Assembly (NCBI GenBank): GCA_000830295.1
Contig: CP010425.1
Coordinates: 238,033 to 294,883 of the forward strand
Origin: an archaeon GW2011_AR15
GTDB lineage: Archaea; Nanobdellota; Nanobdellia; Woesearchaeales; GW2011-AR15
Direction: 5' to 3'
DNA length: 56,851 nucleotides
Shown: in pieces, positions 1 to 6,796 of the stretch
Layout of the letters: each line of letters starts with the position of its first letter
Position numbering within the stretch: position 1 is the stretch's first letter
Program-made: the position numbers and the translations under genes
The notes under the pieces: model-generated
Seen by the model: only the letters and a program-made list of their open reading frames with translations
The model's database searches: none
Told to the model about the DNA's origin: nothing

Positions 1-1107
1 GTTTATGCCTGCTTCCCTGAGCTCCTGGGCAATACTGAGCGATTCCTTCACAGTTTTTATAGGGATAACATATACTTTTGCAACTGACTTCTCATCAAGC
101 CTGTCTTTTTCCCTTAGGGCCTCTGTTATGACATCTACGCCGAATGAAATTCCTGTTGCAGGAATCTCTTCCTGTTTCCCAAGGTAATTCCCTATAAGCC
201 TGTCATATCTCCCTCCGCCTGCAACTGAGCTTGTGATTGAGGACTTGTTAAGGAATATCTCGAAAATCGGGCCAGTGTAATACGCAAGCCCTCTTGCAAG
301 GGAAGGATTGAAAACTGCAGTCTTTACATTTAAGTCCTTGAGATAACCCAGAAGCTCGTTCATCTCTTCTATCCCCTGCTTTCCCTCTGCGCTTTTTATT
401 GTCTTTTCAAGTTTTTTCAGGGTTGCGCTGCTGTCTTTTTCCGGAGAGAGCGTGTCAAGTATAAATTCTGCCTTATCTTTTTTCATTCCGTTTGCAGTAA
501 GCTCTTTTTCAACTTCCTTTTTCCCGATTTTTTTCAGCTTGTCGATTGACACTGTAACAGAAAACCAGTCTTTCTCTTTTACTCCGGCATCCGTAAGCAC
601 GCCGTCCAGTATTTTCCTGTTGTTCAGCTCTATGTAAAAATCAAATTTAAGTTTCCTGAAAGCTGAGTCTGCCAGTGCAAGTATCTCTGCATCTGCTATC
701 ATCTCCCTGCAGCCGACTATGTCAGGGTCAAACTGGGTGAACTGCCTGTATCTCCCAGTCTTTATGGGCCCGTCCCTGAAAACCTCTCCTGCCATGTACT
801 TCTTGAAAGGCATCTTTACATTGGGGTTCATTGCAATGTATCTTGAGAAAGGGACTGTAAGGTCAAACCTCAGCCCGAGCTTCCTGTCTCCCTGGTCTGT
901 CAATCTGAAAATCTCTTTCAGTGCATCTGACTCCTCGCCTGCTGCAAACTTTGCCGCCAGTGTCTCGTATTTCTCAATTATGGGCGTTTCAACAGGGTTG
1001 AACCCGTAATTCTCGCATGTCTCCTTGAGTACTTTGATTATCTTGTCCCTGAGTATTTTTTCCTCAGGCGAAAAGTCCCTTGTCCCTTTTGCATTATCCA
1101 GCTCCAT
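1..1107 (-). CDS. hisS: Histidyl-tRNA synthetase (3' end off the window)
   Basis: Class II synthetase that charges tRNA-His in the cytoplasm. The first 369 codons are present; the C-terminal part lies beyond base 1. It opens MELDNAKGTRDF; class II motif 2 is VFRDGPIKTGRYRQFTQFDP (about residues 109-128), and the histidine-specific GLAYYTGPIFE and GGGRYDRLIG motifs follow. The start at 1105-1107 has a good ribosome site (AAGGTGAT) a few bases upstream. It is the last gene of a same-strand series that also contains tRNA-His (2543-2614). Identification is secure; co-transcription with the upstream genes is inference. Confidence 0.95.
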   Translation of the reverse strand, partial: MELDNAKGTRDFSPEEKILRDKIIKVLKETCENYGFNPVETPIIEKYETLAAKFAAGEESDALKEIFRLTDQGDRKLGLRFDLTVPFSRYIAMNPNVKMPFKKYMAGEVFRDGPIKTGRYRQFTQFDPDIVGCREMIADAEILALADSAFRKLKFDFYIELNNRKILDGVLTDAGVKEKDWFSVTVSIDKLKKIGKKEVEKELTANGMKKDKAEFILDTLSPEKDSSATLKKLEKTIKSAEGKQGIEEMNELLGYLKDLNVKTAVFNPSLARGLAYYTGPIFEIFLNKSSITSSVAGGGRYDRLIGNYLGKQEEIPATGISFGVDVITEALREKDRLDEKSVAKVYVIPIKTVKESLSIAQELREAGIN

Positions 1108-1172
1108 TATTATCACCTTTGTTTTATTGTTTTATATAGTTTTTGTAGTTTTTGAAAAAAATAAAAAATAAG

Positions 1173-2018
1173 TTAGTGGATTGATGCCCTCTCGTTTGAT
1201 GTGCACACATAACCGGGAGCATCTGCTGCTTTTGTTTCTACCCTCATAGGCCTGCTTCCTGCACTATACTCGTCTTTATCCAGCACCCTGACCAGCAAAG
1301 AGCACAGGCCTTTTTCAGGGTCAGCACCAAGAGTTACCTGTCCTGTCGGCAGATATGTCACCATGTTTATGGCCTGATTAACTTCATCCGGCACAATGAC
1401 TCTCGGATTTGGCGTGGACCTGAGAAACACAGGCCATAGAGTAGCAGAGCGGCCGTAAAGGGTTATCCCTGTAATGTTCTCGATAAGCTGCTCTTCCCAT
1501 TCCGGCTCGGAAAGGATATAATCATACAATTCTTTCCTTACTTCCCCTGTACCTCCCTCTTCATTGCAGGCAATATAGGAATACTCCTGGCTGGCAGGGC
1601 TATAACTCCCTGAAGTCACCAGACCTACCCGGATTGCCCTCCTCAACAGCTGCCGGCACGCATCTATATCCTCTTTGGATTCTTCTCCCCATTTGTATGA
1701 ATTGGCTGCCATACGGCCAACCACAATAGGGTTTGGTATCCTGATATTGCTGGAACCGTTTCTTGCCATACTTAGCCAGTCATCGTAAGACTGAATCTCC
1801 CTGACAAGAATGTCGTTTTCCTGAATAAGTTCTTTTTTCTCCAGTTTTTCCAGAGTTTTGTCATCAATATCCCCTCTTAATAGAAGAGAAGGATAGAGAA
1901 CAACATCTCTTGGTCCTGACATTATAAATCTGTAGAACTCCGGGAAAAGAAAGGGCTGATTCTCTCCTCCATCCAATTCCGAAGCTATTTCTCTTGTTGT
2001 ATTGATTTGTTTTACCAT
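1173..2018 (-). CDS. Hypothetical protein, 281 aa
   Basis: I do not recognise the family. The protein looks soluble, with no membrane segment or signal peptide, and is rich in charged residues. The start at 2016-2018 follows an excellent ribosome site (AAGGAGATGATGA), the same extended Shine-Dalgarno type used by the gene upstream. It lies between a small membrane protein and hisS on the same strand with short gaps (19 and 65 bases), so the three may form one transcript. Coding status is supported by length, ribosome site and composition like its neighbours. Confidence 0.75.
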   Translation of the reverse strand: MVKQINTTREIASELDGGENQPFLFPEFYRFIMSGPRDVVLYPSLLLRGDIDDKTLEKLEKKELIQENDILVREIQSYDDWLSMARNGSSNIRIPNPIVVGRMAANSYKWGEESKEDIDACRQLLRRAIRVGLVTSGSYSPASQEYSYIACNEEGGTGEVRKELYDYILSEPEWEEQLIENITGITLYGRSATLWPVFLRSTPNPRVIVPDEVNQAINMVTYLPTGQVTLGADPEKGLCSLLVRVLDKDEYSAGSRPMRVETKAADAPGYVCTSNERASIH

Positions 2019-2037
2019 TTTTCATCATCTCCTTGTT

Positions 2038-2439
2038 TTATTTTTTGTATTCCGGAGAAGGGCATTCTCCTATCTGCTCTGCATTCATTATAATATAGCC
2101 TAGCAGTGTTGTACTTATCCTATACTCACAGCCTTCCTGAAGGGGTTTATCATACAGGAAAAAGCCGCCCACAGGTTTCCCCTGAAGATCAATCTCCTGC
2201 CCTACCACTCTAACTATCCCGTCAGGGCCGAGGACACTATAATCAGCATATCGGAACTCGGAATACCAGCCCCTATCCATTAGGTATGCCCTTGTCGTAT
2301 CTTCCCTGCCTATTACCCTCCCTTCAATATTTCTCAGGGGGAGAGTAACAAGGCATGCTGCTGCAATAGCAAGTCCTGCTGCTGATATGAGTAATTTGTC
2401 CTCTATGCTTATTTTATTTAGTTTAGCTAATGTTTTCAT
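2038..2439 (-). CDS. Small membrane-anchored hypothetical protein, 133 aa
   Basis: Unrecognised protein with a short charged N-terminus, one membrane segment near residues 17-35 (LLISAAGLAIAAACLVTLPL) and a polar domain of about 95 residues with two Cys. Three in-frame ATGs lie close together (2448, 2445, 2439). I chose 2439 because the only ribosome site, GGAG, abuts or crowds the first two but lies 9 bases before the third. Both the ribosome site and the start fall within the 3' arm of a long inverted repeat (2433-2534), which suggests translational control. Function unknown. Confidence 0.65.
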   Translation of the reverse strand: MKTLAKLNKISIEDKLLISAAGLAIAAACLVTLPLRNIEGRVIGREDTTRAYLMDRGWYSEFRYADYSVLGPDGIVRVVGQEIDLQGKPVGGFFLYDKPLQEGCEYRISTTLLGYIIMNAEQIGECPSPEYKK

Positions 2440-2534
2440 TCTCATCATCTCCGCCGCTTAATGCCCGGCCGGCGCTTTGGTTATCTAATTAACAAAACCA
2501 GGACTGGAGATGATGATGCACTCGAGAACGAAAA
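2433..2534 (-). promoter_or_regulatory. Long inverted repeat masking the ribosome site of the 133-aa gene
   Basis: On the minus strand, TTTTCGTTCT (2534-2525) and CATCATCTCC (2515-2506) can pair with GGAGATGATG (2452-2443) and AGAATGAAAA (2442-2433). This gives about 20 base pairs, one of them G-U, with a 9-base bulge and a loop of about 53 bases. The 3' arm holds the GGAG ribosome site and all candidate start codons of the downstream gene. The 5' arm starts 8 bases after the 3' end of tRNA-His. A switch or thermosensor role is inference. Confidence 0.55.
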
Positions 2535-2542
2535 TAGTTGAG

Positions 2543-2614
2543 GGCGACAGGCGAGAATCGAACTCGCGTCTTAGGATCCACAGTCCCAAATTCTGCCACT
2601 AAACTACCGTCGCC
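2543..2614 (-). tRNA. tRNA-His (GTG)
   Basis: A cloverleaf can be drawn: encoded G-1, acceptor GCGACGG paired with CTGTCGC, discriminator C73 opposite G-1 (the His identity pair), D arm GTTT/GAAT, anticodon stem TGGGA/TCCTA around loop CTGTGGA, and T arm GCGAG-TTCGATT-CTCGC. CCA is not encoded. The 5' end is one base from the stop of the racemase gene (stop at 2616-2618), so the tRNA is probably cut from a longer transcript. hisS lies further down the same strand. Confidence 0.95.
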
Positions 2615-2615
2615 A

Positions 2616-3329
2616 TTAAACATCAGAATCACCCTTAACAGAATATTCTACAGTTGCCTCGGCTAAAATCTGAAGTGTGTCATACAATTTTAAATCCGAA
2701 TCTTTCTGGCTTATCAAAAGAGGAAGCTCTGTGCACCCCAATATAACTGCATCGCATCCCTTTCCTCTAAATTGAGAAATTATTTTCAAAATAGATTTTT
2801 TATCAGACTCAAGTTTTTTCCCTGCAAGGATATTCAGGATAATCTTAGTTATTTTTTCCTGCTGTTTCGCGGTCGGGAGTTCAGAAGTTTTTCCGAGATT
2901 GCTTAGTTTTTTCTGGTATACCCCGGAATTAATAGTCTGCCTTGTTCCAAGTATCCCGGTTTTTCCTGAACCAATTTCCTCCAGTGTTTCATCCACTATG
3001 CTCAGAAAAGGCAGTCTGAAATCAAGAGAGGAAAAAAGTGTGCCTGCTGAATTGCATGGGCTCACGATAAATTCAGCGCCAACAGCTGTAAGCTTATCAA
3101 CTCCTTTCTGGAGTGAATTAATTACTTTAGGGTCTGTCGTTCTTACAATCTCAGGCAGAGGAAGGTTATAGATGAATATCTCAGGGTAATCAAAATCATT
3201 TGCACAGCCATATTCTCTCTGGAATATGCTGATAATTCTTTTATAGAATTCCGCAGTTGCCTCTGGCCCCATGCCGCCAAGAATGCCAATTGCTCTGATG
3301 ACGTAAATCTCCAGACTGGTTACTGGCAA
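2616..3329 (-). CDS. Aspartate/glutamate racemase family protein
   Basis: Cofactor-independent amino acid racemase of the Asp/Glu family. Visible motifs are the N-terminal GILGGMGPEATAEFY, the first catalytic Cys in SPCNSAG and the second in LGCTELPLL; length (about 227-237 aa) fits aspartate racemase. The open frame begins at a TTG (3329) that has no ribosome site. Family members usually start just before IGILGG, and a GGAG sits about 8 bases before an ATC codon at 3297-3299 that would give MRAIGILGG, so the true start is uncertain. The product may supply D-Asp or D-Glu; substrate cannot be read from sequence. Confidence 0.85.
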   Translation of the reverse strand: MPVTSLEIYVIRAIGILGGMGPEATAEFYKRIISIFQREYGCANDFDYPEIFIYNLPLPEIVRTTDPKVINSLQKGVDKLTAVGAEFIVSPCNSAGTLFSSLDFRLPFLSIVDETLEEIGSGKTGILGTRQTINSGVYQKKLSNLGKTSELPTAKQQEKITKIILNILAGKKLESDKKSILKIISQFRGKGCDAVILGCTELPLLISQKDSDLKLYDTLQILAEATVEYSVKGDSDV

Positions 3330-3409
3330 TGCCTCTGGAACTGGAATCCGGCTTAGTTAAAATAGACGTAGAACTACTGACAATGAATACAATCTTCAGG
3401 CTGGTTACT
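3307..3409. repeat. Pair of 18-base direct repeats before the racemase start
   Basis: On the minus strand AGTAACCAGCCTGAAGAT (3409-3392) and AGTAACCAGTCTGGAGAT (3324-3307) match at 16 of 18 bases and lie 85 bases apart. The downstream copy carries the GGAG that could serve the racemase. They could be paired operator sites or a small duplication; sequence alone does not decide. Confidence 0.5.
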
Positions 3410-3418
3410 GATTCTCAT
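3374..3418 (-). CDS. Possible leaderless micro-ORF upstream of the racemase
   Basis: Reads MRISNQPEDCIHCQ and ends with TAG. A TATA-like GTTTTATATACC (3440-3451) lies about 27 bases before its ATG, so a transcript for the racemase would start close to this ATG. The peptide holds a CxxC (CIHC). It may be chance; only position supports it. Confidence 0.2.
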   Translation of the reverse strand: MRISNQPEDCIHCQ

Positions 3419-3484
3419 AGCAGATGGGAATGTTTAACTGGTATATAAAACTTTTGTGATTTGTAACTTACAAGTGAATATTAG

Positions 3485-3499
3485 AAAAGTTTAAATAAA
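3485..3499 (+). promoter_or_regulatory. TATA-box promoter for the Phe hydroxylase leader
   Basis: AAAAGTTTAAATAAA is a good archaeal BRE/TATA match. Initiation about 25 bases downstream falls at 3515-3521, the first base of the Tyr-rich mini-ORF, making that ORF leaderless. Confidence 0.6.
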
Positions 3500-3520
3500 A
3501 TAGTATTATTTCTTTCTCCC

Positions 3521-3571
3521 ATGCACAAGCCAGCAGCACAAAGCAAGTATTCTTATTACTATTATTGCTAG
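3521..3571 (+). CDS. Tyr-rich 16-aa leader peptide (candidate)
   Basis: Reads MHKPAAQSKYSYYYYC then TAG. Five of the last seven residues are Tyr (TAT/TAC codons). It lies on the predicted transcript start of the phenylalanine hydroxylase gene, whose reaction product is tyrosine, and ends 80 bases before that gene. Sequence after its stop can form alternative stems. This resembles the leader peptides of bacterial amino-acid attenuators. The stretch is also pyrimidine/A-rich low-complexity DNA, so chance is possible. Confidence 0.45.
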   Translation: MHKPAAQSKYSYYYYC

Positions 3572-3573
3572 CT

Positions 3574-3614
3574 GAACCTTTCCCTTTCTGAATAAAGCAT
3601 GGGAACTAGGTTCC
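3574..3614 (+). promoter_or_regulatory. Alternative stem-loops between leader ORF and Phe hydroxylase
   Basis: Long form: GAACCT (3574-3579) with AGGTTC (3608-3613) and TTCCC (3580-3584) with GGGAA (3601-3605), 11 pairs with a 2-base bulge. Short form: GGAAC (3602-3606) with GTTCC (3610-3614). The two share bases and exclude each other. A ribosome at the leader stop codon (3569-3571) would cover the 5' arm of the long form. No clear T-tract follows, so if it is regulatory it may act on translation. Confidence 0.4.
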
Positions 3615-3651
3615 GGTGTGCATTTCTAAAAAACTATTCGGAGGTATTAAA

Positions 3652-4419
3652 ATGAACTTTACAAATGAACAAAACAAAACATGGAGAACGCTTTTTGCCA
3701 GATTGAGGCCTGTTGTAGAGGAGCACGCCTGCTCGGATTACTTAGCTGGATTCAGAAATCTGAAAATGGATCCGGAAAGAATCCCTTCGGTGGAGGAACT
3801 AAATGAACAGATTGCGCCGAGAACTGGCTGGAAAATCGAGAGGACAAAAGTGAGATACAGTGATGCTGTGCCTTGGTACTTGAAATTTTCAGAGAGGATA
3901 TTCATGATAACAGATTATATGAGAACTTGGGAAGAGCTTGATTTTACTCCAGAGCCTGACATGTTCCACGACATATTCGGCCACCTGCCTTTCATGACGC
4001 TGAAGCAATACACAGCCATACAGGACATGTTCGCCCCTGCTTTCATAAGGGCGACTCTTGAGGAGCAGGAAAACATAAAGAGGCTGGCATGGTTCAGCAC
4101 TGAGTTCGGGCTGATAAAGGAAAACGGGGAGGTAAAAATATTCGGGGCGGGAATAATGTCCTCAAAAGGCGAGATAGAAAATGTAGTATCCGGAAAAGTC
4201 CCCATTCTCCCTTTCACAATAGAGAACGTGCTGAAAAGGAACAAGGCAATCTACAGCTTCAACAAGGAGCTTTTTATCTTCAATTCAGTTGAAGAGCTGA
4301 AGCAGGAACTCGGGAAATACTTTGACCCTATTGCAGCAAGAGAAAAGATAATAATCCAGAGAAAAGAAAAGATTGTGGACAGGGAGCTGAAAGACCTGAA
4401 GAGACCTATATTTCCCTGA
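3652..4419 (+). CDS. phhA: Phenylalanine 4-hydroxylase (aromatic amino acid hydroxylase)
   Basis: Pterin-dependent non-haem iron monooxygenase that converts Phe to Tyr. The 255-aa protein matches the single-domain bacterial type. Iron ligands are visible as His106 and His111 in PDMFHDIFGHLP and Glu151 in WFSTEFGL; GAGIMSSKGE matches the conserved YGAGLLSSxGE segment. The start at 3652 follows GGAGGT with ideal spacing; the longer frame from 3616 has no ribosome site. The gene sits behind a Tyr-rich mini-ORF and overlaps the end of the convergent flavoprotein gene by 14 bases. The family is uncommon in archaea, so transfer from bacteria is likely (inference); the pterin used is unknown. Confidence 0.93.
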   Translation: MNFTNEQNKTWRTLFARLRPVVEEHACSDYLAGFRNLKMDPERIPSVEELNEQIAPRTGWKIERTKVRYSDAVPWYLKFSERIFMITDYMRTWEELDFTPEPDMFHDIFGHLPFMTLKQYTAIQDMFAPAFIRATLEEQENIKRLAWFSTEFGLIKENGEVKIFGAGIMSSKGEIENVVSGKVPILPFTIENVLKRNKAIYSFNKELFIFNSVEELKQELGKYFDPIAAREKIIIQRKEKIVDRELKDLKRPIFP

Positions 4420-5746
4420 GGTTTTCCATAACCTCGCTGAGAGTAGGATGGATATGGATCATCTTCTGCAGTGTTGAGACTGTCGCGCCCGCATTCATGA
4501 GTGCAACAAATTCATGAATGATGTCGTCTGCATTAGGCCCAGCTATCTCTGCGCCTATTATTTTTTTGTCTTTTTTGCTGAAAAGAATTTTCACCTGGCC
4601 GTTTTGCTCCTCTATTATCCTTGCCCTTCCCACATTGCTGAAATCAGCTTTCAAAATACCATAGCTGATCTTTTTTTCTTTTGCAGATTTTTCATTCAGC
4701 CCGATCCCTGCAACAGGCAGGCTGGTGAATATCGCCCATGGCACTAATGAGAAATCCATTGCTGTTTTTTTTGATTCAAATATATTACTCAGGACAATCT
4801 TTGTTTCCCTCTTTGCTGCGTGGGCAAACATCGCCTTTCCTGTAACATCGCCTATTGCATAGATATTTTTGTTTGTTGTCTGCAGGAACTCATTTACCTT
4901 TATGCCTCTCCCCTCCAGCTCTATTCCTGCTACAGCGAGGTTCAGGAATTCGGTGTTGGGAACTCTGCCTGTTGCGACAAGCACTGCTTCTGCCTTGACT
5001 GACCTGCCCTTGTCAAATACAACTCTTTTCAGCTTTCCCTCTTTCCTGACTTCATGTATTGTGAATCCAGTATGCAGGTCAACATTTCTCTTCCTGTAAT
5101 ATTCTTCCACTATGCTTATTGTGTCAGCATCCAGCATATTGAGAATATCAGGCAGCCTTTCTATCACTGTTACCTTGCTTCCCAAACCTGCAAAAAAACT
5201 TGTGAATTCCATTGAGATGTAGCCGCCTCCGATCATCACTATCGACTTCGGAAGTTTTTTCAGATTCAGGATTGAGACATTATCCAGATAATCTATTTTG
5301 TCAAGGCCCGCTATTGGAGGCACAATGTTTCTTGAGCCTGCTGCAATAATAATCTTTTCTGCCTGTATCTTCTCCTTTCCCGCCATAATAGTATTATTAT
5401 CTATGAATTTTGCTTTTGCCTTAAAAAGAACTATATTCTTATTTTTTTTCTGGGCTTTCTCTATATGTTCCCTTCCCTCTTTCACTATGGCATTGACTCG
5501 AGCCATGAGCTTCTTAAAATTCAGCCGGGAAGTTGCTGTTATGCCGTACCTTGCTAAATCCCTAGACTGGAAATAAAGATGGGATGCATACAGCATTGCC
5601 TTTGTAGGAATGCAGCCGTTGTTAAGGCATGTCCCACCAAGATTACCGGGCTCTATAAGCGCAACTTTTACCTTTTTAGAAGCATGCGCTGCAGCCCGCC
5701 ATCCGGAAGTCCCGCCGCCTATTATTGCAAGCTTAAATGCTTTCAT
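4406..5746 (-). CDS. Pyridine nucleotide-disulfide oxidoreductase, dihydrolipoamide dehydrogenase-like
   Basis: FAD/NAD(P) flavoprotein of 446 aa. Visible are the FAD-binding IGGGTSGWRAA (residues 9-19), the redox-active pair C40-LNNG-C45 in GGTCLNNGCIPTK, the NAD-binding MIGGGYISMEF, the second FAD motif IYAIGDVTG and the C-terminal HIHPTLSEVME carrying the catalytic His-Pro. Dihydrolipoamide dehydrogenase and mercuric-reductase-like enzymes share this layout. No 2-oxoacid dehydrogenase genes are nearby, so the substrate is open. A TATA-like AGATTTAAATAG lies about 25 bases upstream. Confidence 0.9.
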   Translation of the reverse strand: MKAFKLAIIGGGTSGWRAAAHASKKVKVALIEPGNLGGTCLNNGCIPTKAMLYASHLYFQSRDLARYGITATSRLNFKKLMARVNAIVKEGREHIEKAQKKNKNIVLFKAKAKFIDNNTIMAGKEKIQAEKIIIAAGSRNIVPPIAGLDKIDYLDNVSILNLKKLPKSIVMIGGGYISMEFTSFFAGLGSKVTVIERLPDILNMLDADTISIVEEYYRKRNVDLHTGFTIHEVRKEGKLKRVVFDKGRSVKAEAVLVATGRVPNTEFLNLAVAGIELEGRGIKVNEFLQTTNKNIYAIGDVTGKAMFAHAAKRETKIVLSNIFESKKTAMDFSLVPWAIFTSLPVAGIGLNEKSAKEKKISYGILKADFSNVGRARIIEEQNGQVKILFSKKDKKIIGAEIAGPNADDIIHEFVALMNAGATVSTLQKMIHIHPTLSEVMENLREI

Positions 5747-5823
5747 TATGAAAACTAATAGTAGAAAGATTTAAATAGTTTTTTCCATGCCGGTATAGGT
5801 TAATAAAAAGGAGGAAAAAGACT

Positions 5824-5901
5824 ATGAAATCTGTTCCAGAGAAGGCTATGGGAAAAGGCAAAGGCAAGGATAAGGACGACGATGACTGTCCTTTCTGCTG
5901 A
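5824..5901 (+). CDS. 25-aa micropeptide ending in CPFC
   Basis: Begins MKSVPEKAMGKGKGK and ends DKDDDDCPFC. The ATG has a strong ribosome site (AAAAGGAGG) 7-8 bases upstream and a TATA box (AAAGATTTAAATAG) near 5766, so it is the first cistron of the thiol-redox operon. The following gene has its own ribosome site overlapping this stop (TGAGGTGAAGAATG). The layout is a basic Gly/Lys segment, an acidic run and a terminal CxxC. It could be a redox substrate or carrier for VKOR, or a metal-binding peptide. No family recognised. Confidence 0.6.
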   Translation: MKSVPEKAMGKGKGKDKDDDDCPFC

Positions 5902-5909
5902 GGTGAAGA

Positions 5910-6428
5910 ATGTTTAAGGATGCCAACAAGATCCTGAATGTACTTTTAGTTCTGGGTATGCTGGTATCCCTGTTTCTTTTGTATGAGCATTTTTCTCCTA
6001 ATGCAAGCCAGTTCTGCAATTTTGGTGCTGGTCTGGACTGCGGCATTGTAAACAAAAGCCCATATGCCAACATTGACGGCCTGTCATATCTTTTCACTAT
6101 AGATTTCGGCTGGTCTCTCCCGCTTATAAATCTCTCAGGCATGAACTGGTTTTTTGACCTGCTGACTGCAAACGCATTCCTTGGATTCTTAACACTTGTA
6201 TTCCTTTTCTTCCTGGCAAAAGCCCACAAGGAGAAAAAGGGCTTCCTGTTCATAGAAAAGAATAGCACATTAAACTGGATGAAAGGCATCACTGCTTTTG
6301 GTGTTGCCTACGGGTTCTACCTGTTCCTCATCCAGCATTTCATACTGAAGACCTATTGCGTATACTGCCTTGCTCTTGATGTTATATTGGTTGCCTCTCT
6401 TGTTGTTGTGTGGAGGATGAAGAAATGA
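5910..6428 (+). CDS. Vitamin K epoxide reductase (VKOR) family protein
   Basis: Integral membrane thiol oxidase that makes disulfides and passes electrons to quinone. The 172-aa protein has about four membrane segments. It shows the loop Cys pair C36 and C44 with the NKSPYA segment (family CxVNxSxY/F), and the active CxxC C150-VY-C153 in the last helix. No thioredoxin domain is fused; a separate thioredoxin-like lipoprotein follows with an overlapping start (ATGA). The Cys geometry is intact, so an active oxidase is expected. Confidence 0.9.
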   Translation: MFKDANKILNVLLVLGMLVSLFLLYEHFSPNASQFCNFGAGLDCGIVNKSPYANIDGLSYLFTIDFGWSLPLINLSGMNWFFDLLTANAFLGFLTLVFLFFLAKAHKEKKGFLFIEKNSTLNWMKGITAFGVAYGFYLFLIQHFILKTYCVYCLALDVILVASLVVVWRMKK

Positions 6429-6796
6429 GGAAGATAATTGCAGTTGTTATGATATTGCTTCTTGTGCTGCTGACTGCCTGCTCAACAGGGCCTTCATATC
6501 CCCGGGAGCAGGTTGACCAGTTTGCCCAGTGCCTGACTGAAAAGGGCGCTGTGATGTACGGAACTTTTTGGTGTCCTCACTGTGCACAAGTCAAGAAAAA
6601 CTTTGGCAGTTCTTTTAAATATGTTGAGTATGTTGAATGCGATCCGAGAGGAGATAATGAACAATCAGAACTATGCCTGGAAAAAGGAATTGAAAAATAT
6701 GCTACATTCGAATTTACAGACGGCTCAAGGCTTGTAGGAGAGCCTTCATTTGAAGAATTGAGCGAGAAAACAGGGTGTGTTCTAAGTGGCGGTTGA
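6425..6796 (+). CDS. Thioredoxin-like lipoprotein
   Basis: 123 aa with a lipoprotein-like signal (hydrophobic residues 4-17, lipobox LLTAC with Cys19), then a thioredoxin-type domain with FWCPHC (Cys50, Cys53). This probably makes it an outward-facing, membrane-tethered dithiol partner of the VKOR just upstream. The start ATG overlaps the VKOR stop (ATGA, 6425-6428); a longer frame from a GTG at 6410 adds five residues without a better ribosome site. Two further Cys in the middle (VECDPRG, ELCLEKG) and one near the end could form extra disulfides. A DsbA-like role is inference. Confidence 0.85.
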   Translation: MRKIIAVVMILLLVLLTACSTGPSYPREQVDQFAQCLTEKGAVMYGTFWCPHCAQVKKNFGSSFKYVEYVECDPRGDNEQSELCLEKGIEKYATFEFTDGSRLVGEPSFEELSEKTGCVLSGG

